A DNA stretch of 64,000 nucleotides from Streptosporangium sp. NBC_01756 (GTDB lineage: Bacteria; Actinomycetota; Actinomycetes; Streptosporangiales; Streptosporangiaceae). This document shows positions 51,333-60,426 of the stretch, piece by piece; within the stretch, counting starts at the first letter, position 1, and the number at the start of each line of letters is the position of its first letter. The translations under genes and the position numbers were made by a program. The notes beneath the pieces are model-generated. The model made no database searches. It was given only the letters and a program-made list of their open reading frames with translations, and had not been told where the DNA came from. Location: positions 8,804,001-8,868,000 of the forward strand of contig NZ_CP109130.1 of NCBI RefSeq assembly GCF_035917975.1, in the 5' to 3' direction.

Positions 51333-51345
51333 CTCGTGCCACGAG
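51333..51345. promoter_or_regulatory. 13-bp palindrome between ROK and HAD-GH13 genes
   Basis: CTCGTG-C-CACGAG is a perfect odd-centred palindrome 22 bases from the ROK start and 19 bases upstream of the HAD-GH13 start. It is a likely operator, and its position against the start codons would block both promoters. Confidence 0.6.
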
Positions 51346-51364
51346 CTTATCGGAGGGGGCCCCT

Positions 51365-53578
51365 GTGCGGCGACAACGGCTGGATCTCGAAGCGCTCGAA
51401 GCGGTGCTCCTGGACATGGACGGCACCCTCGTCGACTCCGACGCGTCGGTCGAGCGGGCCTGGACGACCTGGGCGGGCGAGTACGGCGTGGACGTGGCGG
51501 AGGTGCTGGCCGTGGCGCATGGCAGCCCCGCGGCGCACACGGTACGGCGGCTGCTGCCCGCGCTGGACGCGCACGAGGTCGCGGAGGCGGCGCGGCGCCA
51601 GCACGCCCTGCAGTACGACGACCTGGCGGACGTCACCGCCGCGCCCGGCGCGCACGACCTGCTCGCCGAACTGGGTCGGCTCGGGCTGCCGTGGGCCGTG
51701 GTCACCAGCGCCGACCGGCGGCTGGCCGAGGAACGGCTGCACGCGGCCGGCATCGACCCGCCGCTGCTGCTCACCGTCGACGATGTGCGGGCGGGCAAGC
51801 CCGACCCCGAGGGCTACCTGCGGGCAGCGGCCCGGCTGGGAGCCGACTCGGCCGCCTGCCTCGTCGTCGAGGACTCCGAACCCGGGCTCACCGCCGGACG
51901 GGCCGCCGGCATGCGCTGCGCGGCGCTGCGCGGCCTCGACGGTGACCTGCGCCTGCTCGACCTCGGGCAGCTCGCCCACCTGCTGCGACGCGCCCGGGTC
52001 CGGCCGTGGTGGCGCGACGCGGTCGGCTACCAGGTGTACCTGCCGTCGTTTCGCGACAGCACCGGCGATGGGTGGGGTGATCTGGCCGGGGTGAGCGCGC
52101 ACCTGGACCACCTGGCCCGGCTGGCCGTCGACGTGGTGTGGCTGACGCCGTTCTTCCGGTCCCCGATGCGCGACCACGGCTACGACATCGCCGACTATCG
52201 CGCGGTGGACCCGTCCTTCGGCGGTGAGGCCGCCCTGGACGAGCTGCTCGACCAGGCGCGTCGCCGGGGCATGCGGGTGATCGGCGACCTGGTCGTGAAC
52301 CACACCAGCGACGCCCATCCGTGGTTCGCCGCCGCGTCCTCCTCGCGGTCGGAGCCGCGTCGCGACTACTACATCTGGCGCGACCCGGCCCCGGACGGCG
52401 GCCCGCCGAACAACTGGCTGTCGCACTTCGGCGGCCCGGCCTGGACGTTCAGCCCGGCCACCGGCCAGTACTACCTGCACCTGTTCCGGCCCGAGCAGCC
52501 CGACCTCAACTGGCGCAACCCCGCGCTCGCCGCCGAGATCGACGCGGTCATCGAGCACTGGCTCGCGCGCGGCCTCGACGGCTTCCGCATCGACACCGCC
52601 GCCTACCTGATCAAGGACGCGGGCCTGCGTGACAACCCGCCGCTGCCGCCCGACCGGCTCGCGCCGACGCTCGGGACGACCCTGGACTGGCGGCGCCAGG
52701 ACCACCGCTACGACATCCACCAGCCCGACGTGCACGCCGTACACGAGCAGTGGCGCGGGGTCGCCGACCGCCACAGCGCGTTTCTCGTCGGCGAGGTGTA
52801 CGAATTGGACCCCGTCGCGCTGGCCCGCTTCGTGACGGGTGAGCGGCTGCATTCGTCGTTCTGGTTCGGGCTGGTGGAGACCGGCTGGGACCCTGACCGC
52901 ATCGACGCGATGATCATGGCCGCGGCGGCGGCGGCGCCGCGCCTGTCCTGGGTGCAGGGCAACCACGATCGTTCCAGGGCCGCCACGCGTTACGGGGGCG
53001 GCGCGCTGGGGCGGCGCAGGTCGCTGGCGCTGCACGTGCTGATGGCGCTGTTGCCCGGCACGGTCTGGCTCTACCAGGGTGAGGAGCTCGGCTTGGGCGA
53101 CGGGTGGGTGCCGCCGGGGCAGGGCGCCGACCCGCTGGGCGCGGCGCAGCCCGACCAGAGCCGCGACGTCGTCCGCACGCCGATGCCGTGGCGCCCGGGC
53201 CCCGGCCTGGGGTTCACGACCGGCCGCCCGTGGCTGCCCGGCGGTGGCCGGAGCCACTCCGACACCGTGGCGGGCCAGACGGGTGACCCGGCCTCGCACC
53301 TGAACGCCCTGCGCCGCCTCCTGACGGTCCGGCGCCGGCTGGCCGGGCTCCTCGCCGTGACCGACGAGGTGACCAGGCAGGAGATCGGCCCGTCGGTGAC
53401 CGCCTACCGCCGGGGCGATCTGTGGGCCGTGGCGAACCTGCGCGACACGCCGTCAGCCGAGGTGGAGCTGCCGGCGCCCACAGTGTTCGACAGCGACGAC
53501 CCGGCACTCACCCCCGGCCCCACGTCCGGCCGGGTCCGCCTCGCGCCACAGCAGGCGCTTCTACTGGCGGCTCGATGA
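51365..53578 (+). CDS. Fusion of HAD phosphatase and GH13 alpha-glucosidase
   Basis: A 737-residue protein from GTG 51365 (GGAGG 8 bases upstream). Residues 1-210 are a HAD-IA phosphatase like beta-phosphoglucomutase: AVLLDMDGTLVDSDASVE, VVTSADRRLAEERL, GKPDPEGYLRAAARLG and VVEDSEPGLTAG. After a short linker (RARVRPWWRDAVGYQVYLPS) a complete GH13 domain follows with GDLVVNHTSDAHPWF, nucleophile Asp in GLDGFRIDTAAYL, general acid Glu in FLVGEVYEL and transition-state Asp in QGNHDRSR. The order of oligo-1,6-glucosidase-type motifs is intact. The fusion suggests that glucose phosphate formed or used in the pathway is dephosphorylated beside the hydrolase. Controlled by the divergent ROK protein. 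Confidence 0.88.
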   Translation: MRRQRLDLEALEAVLLDMDGTLVDSDASVERAWTTWAGEYGVDVAEVLAVAHGSPAAHTVRRLLPALDAHEVAEAARRQHALQYDDLADVTAAPGAHDLLAELGRLGLPWAVVTSADRRLAEERLHAAGIDPPLLLTVDDVRAGKPDPEGYLRAAARLGADSAACLVVEDSEPGLTAGRAAGMRCAALRGLDGDLRLLDLGQLAHLLRRARVRPWWRDAVGYQVYLPSFRDSTGDGWGDLAGVSAHLDHLARLAVDVVWLTPFFRSPMRDHGYDIADYRAVDPSFGGEAALDELLDQARRRGMRVIGDLVVNHTSDAHPWFAAASSSRSEPRRDYYIWRDPAPDGGPPNNWLSHFGGPAWTFSPATGQYYLHLFRPEQPDLNWRNPALAAEIDAVIEHWLARGLDGFRIDTAAYLIKDAGLRDNPPLPPDRLAPTLGTTLDWRRQDHRYDIHQPDVHAVHEQWRGVADRHSAFLVGEVYELDPVALARFVTGERLHSSFWFGLVETGWDPDRIDAMIMAAAAAAPRLSWVQGNHDRSRAATRYGGGALGRRRSLALHVLMALLPGTVWLYQGEELGLGDGWVPPGQGADPLGAAQPDQSRDVVRTPMPWRPGPGLGFTTGRPWLPGGGRSHSDTVAGQTGDPASHLNALRRLLTVRRRLAGLLAVTDEVTRQEIGPSVTAYRRGDLWAVANLRDTPSAEVELPAPTVFDSDDPALTPGPTSGRVRLAPQQALLLAAR

Positions 53579-53614
53579 CCGACCCCGCAAAGACCGGCCG
53601 ATCGAAAGGAAGGC

Positions 53615-54778
53615 ATGATGTCCCACCTGGTGACCCCGTTCCGCTTGAACGTCCCCGAGGCCGACCTGCGCGACCTGCGCGACCGCCTGGCCCGTACCAG
53701 GTGGCCGGAGAAGGAGACCGTGGACGACTGGTCCCAGGGCGTCCCGCTCGCCTACCTGCGGGAGCTGTGCCGCTACTGGGCCGAGGAGTACGACTGGCGG
53801 GCCACCGAGCGACGGCTGAACGCGCTGCCGCAGTTTCGCACCACCGTCGACGGGCTCGGCATCCACTTCGCGCATGTGCGCTCCCCGTACGAGGACGCGT
53901 TGCCGCTCGTCCTCACACACGGCTGGCCGGGCTCGATCGTGGAGTTCCTGAAGGTGATCGGCCCGCTGACCGACCCGCCGGCCCACGGCGGCGATGCGGC
54001 CGACGCGTTCCACGTCGTATGCCCGTCGCTACCCGGCTACGGGTTCAGCGACAAGCCGACCGGCACCGGCTGGGGTGTCGAGCGGATCGCCGCTGCGTGG
54101 GCCCGGCTCATGGCCTGTCTGGGCTACGACCGGTACGGCGCCCAGGGCGGCGACTGGGGCACCAGCATCACGGCGAGCATCGGCCAGCAGGACCCCGGGC
54201 ACGTGGCGGGCATCCACCTCATGCCGCCCCTCGCCGCCCCCGACCCGGCCACGATGGACGACCTCACCGACGCCGAACGGACCGCGCTGGCCGCGCTGGA
54301 GCGGGCACGGGAGTGGGAGGACGGCTACTCGCTGGAGCAGTCCACCCGGCCACAGACCATCGGCTACGGCCTCGTGGACTCCCCGGCGCTGCTGTGCGCG
54401 TGGATCATGGAGAAGTTCCGCTCCTGGACCGACTGCGACGGGCACCCGGAGAACGCCCTCGGTCGTGACGAACTGCTGGACAACCTCATGCTCTACTGGC
54501 TGCCGGGTACCGGCGCGTCGGCCGCCCGGCTGTACTGGGAGAGCTTCAAGCAGGTCCAGCGGCGCTTCGCGGGCGCGACGACCGACGTGGTGACGGTGCC
54601 GACGGGATGCTCGATCTTCCCCAAGGAGAACCCGCGCCCCTCCCGGCGGTGGGCCGCCAAGCGCTTCACCGACATCCGGCACTGGAACGAACTGGACCGG
54701 GGCGGCCACTTCGCCGCCTTCGAACAACCCGAGGCGTTCGTGGACGAGGTGCGGACGTTCTTCCGCCTGGTCCGCTGA
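53615..54778 (+). CDS. Epoxide hydrolase (EHN plus alpha/beta hydrolase fold)
   Basis: A 387-residue protein. The N-terminal EHN domain reads FRLNVPEADLRDLRDRLART then RWPEKETVDDWSQGVPLAYL. The hydrolase core has oxyanion LVLTHGWPGSIVEF, nucleophile Asp in YGAQGGDWGTSITA, and catalytic His in LDRGGHFAAFEQP. It hydrates epoxides to diols. It starts 37 bases after the HAD-GH13 stop and could be co-transcribed with it, although the function is different. Confidence 0.9.
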   Translation: MMSHLVTPFRLNVPEADLRDLRDRLARTRWPEKETVDDWSQGVPLAYLRELCRYWAEEYDWRATERRLNALPQFRTTVDGLGIHFAHVRSPYEDALPLVLTHGWPGSIVEFLKVIGPLTDPPAHGGDAADAFHVVCPSLPGYGFSDKPTGTGWGVERIAAAWARLMACLGYDRYGAQGGDWGTSITASIGQQDPGHVAGIHLMPPLAAPDPATMDDLTDAERTALAALERAREWEDGYSLEQSTRPQTIGYGLVDSPALLCAWIMEKFRSWTDCDGHPENALGRDELLDNLMLYWLPGTGASAARLYWESFKQVQRRFAGATTDVVTVPTGCSIFPKENPRPSRRWAAKRFTDIRHWNELDRGGHFAAFEQPEAFVDEVRTFFRLVR

Positions 54779-54824
54779 GTCCCGGTCCAGCACGCCTCAC
54801 CCACCGGGACCCCTCGCGGCCCAA

Positions 54825-55230
54825 ATGGCCACCCGGTTGATCAGCCCGGCCCGTCGCAAGTCCGCCGACGAACGCCTGCGGATGTTGCCCCGGCGAGCGG
54901 GCCTCCAAGCCTGGACCGGTTTCCTGGACGCCTACGTGCACCTGGCCGACATCTCCACCCGCATGAACGACCTGCCGAGATCGCTGGTGGCGCTGCTGAT
55001 CGGCGAGGCCTGCAACGTCTGGCTGACGCCGGTGATCAAGGCCGGGGATGAGGCGCTGACCCGTGGCCGGCCCTCGCACGCGGACCAGAACTACGTGCGC
55101 GCCTACGGCCTACTGCGCATGTTCGTCCGCCAGGGCTCTCCGACGCCGCTGGGACAGGCGTTCGCCGAGTACGGCCGCATCGACAAGACGACGCACCTGC
55201 TGAGCATGCTGGACCCGATGCCTTCTACGA
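54825..55230 (+). pseudogene. Tn3-family transposase remnant with internal deletions
   Basis: The frame reads ATRLISPARRKSADERLRML, then WTGFLDAYVHLADISTRMND, LPRSLVALLIGEACNVWLTP and DEALTRGRPSHADQNYVRAY, jumping to YGRIDKTTHLLSMLDP. These are Tn3 transposase blocks with the intervening sequence removed. The reading frame is open but the protein lacks most of the catalytic region. Confidence 0.8.
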
Positions 55231-55412
55231 CTGAGCAACGGCGGCCATGTTCACCACACGGACGCTTCCGTCCTGCGTCCAGAAGATGACACCGTTACCT
55301 GAAGGGGCCCGGACTGATGGAAAATCCGACGGATATGGCCCTGGCCTCCGGAATCCCTGGGAGGGCACGGCCGCGAACGCTCACGCCACTATCGAATTCA
55401 TAGCGCGCGCCT

Positions 55413-55895
55413 CTAACCGGGCTCGCGTTCAGCCTCCTGGAGTTGCTGCCACTTCGCCATCGACCGCTTGATCTCCTCGCGTACGAACGCGAAGAACCGT
55501 CGGGTCTCGTCCAGCCGCCGTCCGGCGGGAGAGTCGGAACCCAAGACCGCGATGCCCTCGCCGGCGCCTTCCTGTAGCCGGGCCAGCACCGGGTCGGACT
55601 GGCTGACGTAGTGGCTCCAGGTGTGCTCGTGGATGCGGCAGAAGTCGTGTCGGCTACCGGGTTCGCGGCCGCGTTCGACCAGTCGCACCTGCACCAGGTA
55701 CTTGACCGCCCCCGAGATCGCTGACGCGCCGACGCCCAGTCGCTCGGCGAGTTCGGCGGCCGACAGCTGGCCGGAGTCGGTGACCAGCAGTGCGGCGTAT
55801 ACGCGCGAGGCCATTCGGGGCATGCCGGATTCGACCATGATCTGCGCGAACCGTTCCTGGTAGCCAGCAATGGCGTTCTCGTCCGCTTGCGTCAC
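55413..55895 (-). CDS. GbsR/MarR-family regulator
   Basis: A 160-residue winged-helix protein: GMPRMASRVYAALLVTDSGQ, LSAAELAERLGVGASAISGA and VKYLVQVRLVERGREPGSRH, the typical GbsR/MarR-like HTH, followed by a helical C-terminus. It diverges from the methyltransferase gene, with an almost perfect dyad between them. Confidence 0.9.
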   Translation of the reverse strand: MTQADENAIAGYQERFAQIMVESGMPRMASRVYAALLVTDSGQLSAAELAERLGVGASAISGAVKYLVQVRLVERGREPGSRHDFCRIHEHTWSHYVSQSDPVLARLQEGAGEGIAVLGSDSPAGRRLDETRRFFAFVREEIKRSMAKWQQLQEAEREPG

Positions 55896-55939
55896 CGAAG
55901 CTCCCTATCTGCCCTTGACTGTTGAAAGTGTTCGCAAAC

Positions 55940-55956
55940 TTCACGAAATTCATGAA
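55940..55956. promoter_or_regulatory. Near-perfect 17-bp dyad between regulator and methyltransferase
   Basis: TTCACGAA-A-TTCATGAA is symmetric at 7 of 8 pairs and contains TTCATGAA, itself a palindrome. It lies 19 bases before the methyltransferase start and is the likely operator of the MarR-type protein. Confidence 0.6.
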
Positions 55957-55975
55957 ATGGGCCTAGTGTAGCCGT

Positions 55976-56791
55976 GTGGGAGACACCGAACTTGTCGGAG
56001 TGCAGCAGACCCTAAGCCCGGTCCTCAAGGCCAAAGCGCTGGACAACCGACTACCGGACCCGATTCTCGGTGACGGGTACGCCGAGCAGGCGATGCGCCG
56101 CCTCGACCCCGGCTACGACAAGCGCAGATTCGGCACCAGCCAGATGGGCCTCGCCGCCGTGGTGCGCGCCAAGGCCCACGACGACTGGGCGCGAAGCTTC
56201 CTCGCCGATCGCCCTGACGCGGTGGTGCTGCATCTGGGCTGCGGTCTCGACGCCCGGGTGTACCGGATCGACCCGCCCGCCACCGTCGACTGGTATGACC
56301 TGGACTATCGATCCGTCATCGACCTGCGGCGGCAATTCCTGCCGCCACGTGAGCACTACACCCTGATCGACTCCAGTGTCACCGACCTGACCTGGCTGGA
56401 ACGCATTCCCCGCGGCCGGCCGGTGCTGATGATCGCCGAGGGATTGGTGCCCTATCTGACCGAGACTGACGTCCGGCGGCTGCTGATCAGCGTCGTCGAT
56501 GCCTTTCCCGCCGGACAGATACAGTTCGACACGGTGTCAGTCTGGGCGTGGCGCACCTCGAAATGGCATCCCACGCTGCGCAAGTACGGCACCCAGTTCC
56601 ACTGCGGCTTCAACGACCCGGCAGAGCCGGCCGATTGGCACCCGCGGCTCGAATACCTCGATGAGGCGCCGATGTCCGACTCGCCGGTGCTGATGGCCAA
56701 GGCGCCCGCGAACGTACGCCGCATGTACCGCGTCATGAATCTGCTGCCGGGCATGAAGCGGTCCACCCGCATCGTGCGGTTCCGCTTCTGA
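55976..56791 (+). CDS. Class I SAM methyltransferase of the LCMT/PPM type
   Basis: A 271-residue protein starting at GTG 55976. VVLHLGCGLDARVYRIDPPA is motif I, VDWYDLDYRSVIDLRRQFL motif II, and PVLMIAEGLVPYLTETDVRR motif III/IV as in leucine carboxyl methyltransferase-like proteins (COG3315). Such enzymes methylate small hydroxyl or carboxyl groups of metabolites, and in actinobacteria often act on polyketides or as PrmC-like resistance modifiers. Substrate unknown. Confidence 0.88.
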   Translation: MGDTELVGVQQTLSPVLKAKALDNRLPDPILGDGYAEQAMRRLDPGYDKRRFGTSQMGLAAVVRAKAHDDWARSFLADRPDAVVLHLGCGLDARVYRIDPPATVDWYDLDYRSVIDLRRQFLPPREHYTLIDSSVTDLTWLERIPRGRPVLMIAEGLVPYLTETDVRRLLISVVDAFPAGQIQFDTVSVWAWRTSKWHPTLRKYGTQFHCGFNDPAEPADWHPRLEYLDEAPMSDSPVLMAKAPANVRRMYRVMNLLPGMKRSTRIVRFRF

Positions 56792-57010
56792 CACCGCCGA
56801 TGGCCGTTACTGTGGCCGTTCGCCGCGTTGACGTGTTGGGGGAACCAGCGCATCCCCAGTACCGCCTGCCGTCCGGGATACTCGAACCGGTGTACTCGTC
56901 AGCCGACCGCCAAGACCCGCGAGCAGGGCAATTCAGGGTTGCGTCCACGGAGGTGGTGTACGAGTTTTCGCCGGTGACAGGCTACGACACAGGCGAAGCG
57001 CGTATTGCGG

Positions 57011-57952
57011 TCACGTCTCCTTGTCTCGGGGCGCATCCGCTCGATCAGCGCCAGCGGTGTGCGGGCCGGGCAGATGGTCGCTTCCGTGCGGTGGCGCCGC
57101 CCGGCGGCGGCTCAGCATCGCTGCGATGGGGATGGCTGCGGCCAGTCCGCTCAGCAGTACGGCGGCGAGCGCCCCGAGGATGGCCGGCTGGTTGCCGAAG
57201 GCGATGCCGGCCGCTGCGAGCGCCGGCCCGGCGTTGCGCACGGCCGCTACCCCGCCCATGGTGGTGCGGCGCGTTCGGGGTCCGGTGGCCAGGGCGGTGC
57301 CCAGAGCGAAGGTGAGGCCGGAGAAGACGAAGCCCGCGAGCAGGCTGCCAGAGCCGATCAGGGTGATGACGTCGCGCCAGTTGCCCAGGAGCATGCCCGC
57401 CAGCACGATGAGGAACGTCACGTTCGATGTCGTGGCGGCTGCCGGATGCCAGGACAGCGCGGTGGGCGGCGCGTAGTGGCGCACGATCAAGCCCACGGCG
57501 AAGGGGACGAGTTGCAGGACCGCGACGGTCAGGATCAGGGTGGGGACGTCGAGTACGACTCCGCCGCCCGCGTTCGCCGCTTGCAGGAGGAGGTTCGCGG
57601 TTGGGCCGAAGGTGATGCTGCCGACGGCGGCGAGCAGGACCTGCATGGCGGCGCCCGCGGCGACGTCGCCGTTCTGCACCATGCCGAGTTTCGCCCCGAA
57701 CGGTCCTCCGGGTGAGGAGGCGATCAGGAGCAGCGCGATGAAGGACGCCGTGGGCAGACCGAACAGGGCGGCGATGCCCCAGCCGAGGAGGGGGACGGCG
57801 GCCAGGTTGGCCAGGAGCACCAGCACCAGCAGCCAGAGGTGTCCGAACACGGCGCGCAGGGCTGGCAGCGTCGCTCCCAGGCCGGCGGCGAACATGGTGG
57901 CCGCTACGAAGATGACGGTGACGGCGTTGAACAGCAACTGCAAGACGTCCAT
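57011..57952 (-). CDS. Bile acid:sodium symporter (BASS) family transporter
   Basis: A 313-residue membrane protein with nine to ten hydrophobic helices. VIFVAATMFAAGLGATLPAL is TM1-2 of the BASS fold and LLLIASSPGGPFGAKLGMVQ carries the family's SPGG-x-x-x crossing motif; VAAVRNAGPALAAAGIAFGN is the second repeat counterpart. The C-terminus is a charged tail. Such proteins take up organic acids with Na+. It follows the DyP gene by 48 bases and is the last gene of that operon. Confidence 0.85.
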   Translation of the reverse strand: MDVLQLLFNAVTVIFVAATMFAAGLGATLPALRAVFGHLWLLVLVLLANLAAVPLLGWGIAALFGLPTASFIALLLIASSPGGPFGAKLGMVQNGDVAAGAAMQVLLAAVGSITFGPTANLLLQAANAGGGVVLDVPTLILTVAVLQLVPFAVGLIVRHYAPPTALSWHPAAATTSNVTFLIVLAGMLLGNWRDVITLIGSGSLLAGFVFSGLTFALGTALATGPRTRRTTMGGVAAVRNAGPALAAAGIAFGNQPAILGALAAVLLSGLAAAIPIAAMLSRRRAAPPHGSDHLPGPHTAGADRADAPRDKET

Positions 57953-58000
57953 GAGGCTCCCCTGATCGTCGTGCCGGAGCGCGTGGTGGGCGCGTGGGGC

Positions 58001-59332
58001 TCAGTCGGTGAGGTCGCCGAGCCAGCGCAGCGCGGTCAGCCCGGGCATGAAGCAGTATTCGCCGCCGCGTGTGACGACGAAGCGCGGCAGCGCGTGCAGG
58101 CGCCGCCGTACGGGACGCCGCGGGATGGTGTAGTCGCCGGAGCCGTCGTGGGAGCCGGTGACGGGGTCTTTGGCGTCGCCGGAGCCGAAGAAGACGCCGT
58201 CGTTCATCCATTCGGACTGGACGAACTCGAACTGCCGCCCGAGATGCGCGCCGATGAAGGCGAACATCAGCCCGCGGTCGACCCCGTCGTCTTCGAGGAC
58301 GCCGTCGGGCAGCGGCGGGCCGTAGACGGTGCCGCGCCTGATCATCCGGTGCAGCCGGGGTACGCCCGCCACCGCCGCGTCCCGGGGGTTGGCCCGGCGG
58401 ATGTGGCTGCCGCCGGGAGTGATGAGTCCTGCCGGGTCGTCCTGCTGGTAGAGGAAGCTGTTGCGGTACGGGTCGGTGTCGAGGCCGGGATCGTCGCATG
58501 CCGGGCTGAGGGCCAAGGGGGCGCCGCTGCGCCAGCGGCCCATGATCTTCGCGGCCAGCAGTTCCTCATCCTGCGGATCGGTGGCGTTGTTCCTCAGGTA
58601 GCGCCGGAAGGCGCCGACGCGCTGATGGAGTTTGCGGAAGGCCGCGTAGCTGCCGTTGCGTCCCAGCACTTCGGGTTGGAGACGCTGGAGGCCGCCGAGC
58701 TCGTCGGGGTAGCCGAGCACGAATTCGCCGGCCTTGAGCGGCTCTTCCAGCGTGTTGGATCCGGGGATGCCGCTGCCTGCGATGGCGGGGTGGCTGATGC
58801 CGTCGCGGTAGCCGAAGGGCTCGGTCTCGGTGGGCAGCGCGTGGCAGTTCTGCTGCCAGATCGCCGTCACGCCGCTGAGGGCGTCATAGGCGGGGCGGGC
58901 ACGATCGACGGCGGCCTGCAGTCGCGCGTTGTCGGGGGCGAGCGCGACCAGCACCACGTGGACGTCGGACGTGCCCAGCGGAGCCTCCCAGTGTTCGGGA
59001 TTGCTCTGGCCGGTGTCGCCCAGCGCGTGGGCGCGTGCGGCCATGCCTTGCCGGAATTCCCAGGCGAAGGTGTCCAGCGATTGCTGAGCGACGCCGAGCG
59101 CTTTGAGGCCGTGGTAGGTGAGGGCGATGCTGACCCAGGTCTCGCCCAGCGGGCTCACCGTGTCGGCGGCCGAGGTCACCACGGCGCTCGCGCGCCGCAT
59201 CAGTTCCCGCCCCTGCCGGCGGTCGTCGATGCGGAACAGGATGTAGGTCGCCGCGTACGGCGTCGGCCGGGCGCTGAGCACACCGCGCTGGATGTCGTCG
59301 AGTTCGAGCCTGGCCTGAGCCGGTTCGCTCAT
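58001..59332 (-). CDS. DyP-type heme peroxidase
   Basis: A 443-residue DyP peroxidase. The diagnostic FGYRDGISHPAI motif supplies the distal Asp of the GxxDG signature, NSFLYQQDDPAGLITPGGSH and HIRRANPRD contain the heme-proximal segment with the His-Ile-Arg-Arg cluster, and RGLMFAFIGAHLGRQFEFVQ and WMNDGVFF close the domain. There is no Tat or Sec signal, so it is cytoplasmic or exported with a partner. It starts 22 bases after the 339-residue unknown protein gene. Confidence 0.9.
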   Translation of the reverse strand: MSEPAQARLELDDIQRGVLSARPTPYAATYILFRIDDRRQGRELMRRASAVVTSAADTVSPLGETWVSIALTYHGLKALGVAQQSLDTFAWEFRQGMAARAHALGDTGQSNPEHWEAPLGTSDVHVVLVALAPDNARLQAAVDRARPAYDALSGVTAIWQQNCHALPTETEPFGYRDGISHPAIAGSGIPGSNTLEEPLKAGEFVLGYPDELGGLQRLQPEVLGRNGSYAAFRKLHQRVGAFRRYLRNNATDPQDEELLAAKIMGRWRSGAPLALSPACDDPGLDTDPYRNSFLYQQDDPAGLITPGGSHIRRANPRDAAVAGVPRLHRMIRRGTVYGPPLPDGVLEDDGVDRGLMFAFIGAHLGRQFEFVQSEWMNDGVFFGSGDAKDPVTGSHDGSGDYTIPRRPVRRRLHALPRFVVTRGGEYCFMPGLTALRWLGDLTD

Positions 59333-59354
59333 GGGGACCCGCCTTCCTGCAGGG

Positions 59355-60374
59355 CTATGTCGCCGAGACGATGTTGTTCCAGAAGGTGCGCAGGCTCTCG
59401 TCGACGCCGAACAGCGAGCTGAAGATCGTGGTGTCGGCGAAGATCACGTCACCGGCCCGGTCGCCGCTCGGCGGCATCCACAGGAAGGTGTTGAACTCAC
59501 TGTTCCCGGCCTCGGTGAACGGGTGCGGCGGCCTGGAGGTGTCGATCGGCTGCCTGCCCAGCACCTGGATGACGTCCGGGTCGTCGGTGGTCACGGCGTA
59601 GTGCGGCAGGTGCATGTGGAAGTTGAAGTGGGACACCCCTCGCAGCCACCCCTTGACATCCAGGTCTTCGGCGATGGACAGGGGCGCGCTCCTGTTGCCC
59701 GCCGTCACCGCGGGGCGCAGCCCGTAGCGGTTCTCCACGGGCACGCCCAAGCCCTCCATCAGCGATCGGGTGTAACGCCCGAAGCGTTGCTGGCGGGGTA
59801 CCAGCGCGTCGCCGTGATGGTGATACTCCACCTCACGCACCGCCATGTCGTCGGACGCGCCGACGTCGTGATGCGGCCCGAGAGCAAGGCAGGTTCCTTC
59901 GCGGGTGAGCCAGTCGCGCAGCGCCTCGATCTCCGCGGCCGTGGCGTCCTGCCCGGTGATCATGTGATCCAGGCCCCACACGAACAGGGTGTCGGTGTCG
60001 GCCAGCACCCGCTCGTCCAGCGGTGTGTGGAAACCCGCCTGGTCGACGCGCTGGTACACGGGCACGGGATATCCGGTGGCCTCTTCGACGAACTGCTGGA
60101 AGGGCAGCCAGCCCCAGAAGAACAACTCCAGCCCGCCCGCGATGCCTTGCTGGAAGCGCAGCGGATCGGACCATTGCGGGTCCTCGTAGGCCGGCCACTG
60201 CACGCGCCGCACTTCGGTCATGGTGGAGAACCGGTTGTCCAGCTCGGCCACGTCGCGTCCCGCCTCGGCGGGGAAGCTCCAGGCCACGTAGATGCTCAAC
60301 CGGCGCCGGCCGGGGCGGTACGGGCGTGGAACGTGGTTCTGGTTGTAGGTGCGCGCGGTTCGGGGCTCGTTCAT
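59355..60374 (-). CDS. Unrecognised protein in the DyP operon
   Basis: A 339-residue protein that I cannot name. It has a basic N-terminus, a beta-alpha core beginning RLSIYVAWSFPAEAGRDVAE, DTLFVWGLDHMITGQDATAA with a following EIEALRDWLTREGTCLALGP, and many histidines (GPHHDVG, EVEYHHHGDAL, HFNFHMHLPHYAV). The strand-turn patterns recall a GATase-like or DUF4350-type fold, with possible metal ligands from the His clusters. Its place between the small upstream gene and DyP indicates a joint role. Confidence 0.75.
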   Translation of the reverse strand: MNEPRTARTYNQNHVPRPYRPGRRRLSIYVAWSFPAEAGRDVAELDNRFSTMTEVRRVQWPAYEDPQWSDPLRFQQGIAGGLELFFWGWLPFQQFVEEATGYPVPVYQRVDQAGFHTPLDERVLADTDTLFVWGLDHMITGQDATAAEIEALRDWLTREGTCLALGPHHDVGASDDMAVREVEYHHHGDALVPRQQRFGRYTRSLMEGLGVPVENRYGLRPAVTAGNRSAPLSIAEDLDVKGWLRGVSHFNFHMHLPHYAVTTDDPDVIQVLGRQPIDTSRPPHPFTEAGNSEFNTFLWMPPSGDRAGDVIFADTTIFSSLFGVDESLRTFWNNIVSAT

Positions 60375-60426
60375 CGTCTCTCCATACGGCGCCGGCGGAT
60401 GTCAGTGCGGTTGCGGCTGGCGGATG

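Noticed and set aside
50192..51364. Long plus-strand extension upstream of the HAD-GH13 start
   Set aside because: It runs antisense through the ROK gene; a strong ribosome-binding site and the HAD motif place the true start at GTG 51365.
51347..53299. 650-codon minus-strand frame opposite the HAD-GH13 gene
   Set aside because: Antisense frame in GC-rich DNA; composition is not protein-like, while the plus strand shows complete HAD and GH13 catalytic motifs.
57045..58499. 484-codon minus-strand frame across the BASS and DyP genes
   Set aside because: Its translation is extremely Arg/Pro/His-rich and has no domain; it is the shifted frame of the two real genes on the same strand.
57839..59422. 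527-codon plus-strand frame opposite the DyP gene
   Set aside because: Val/Gly/Ala/Arg composition typical of antisense shadow; no recognisable motif.
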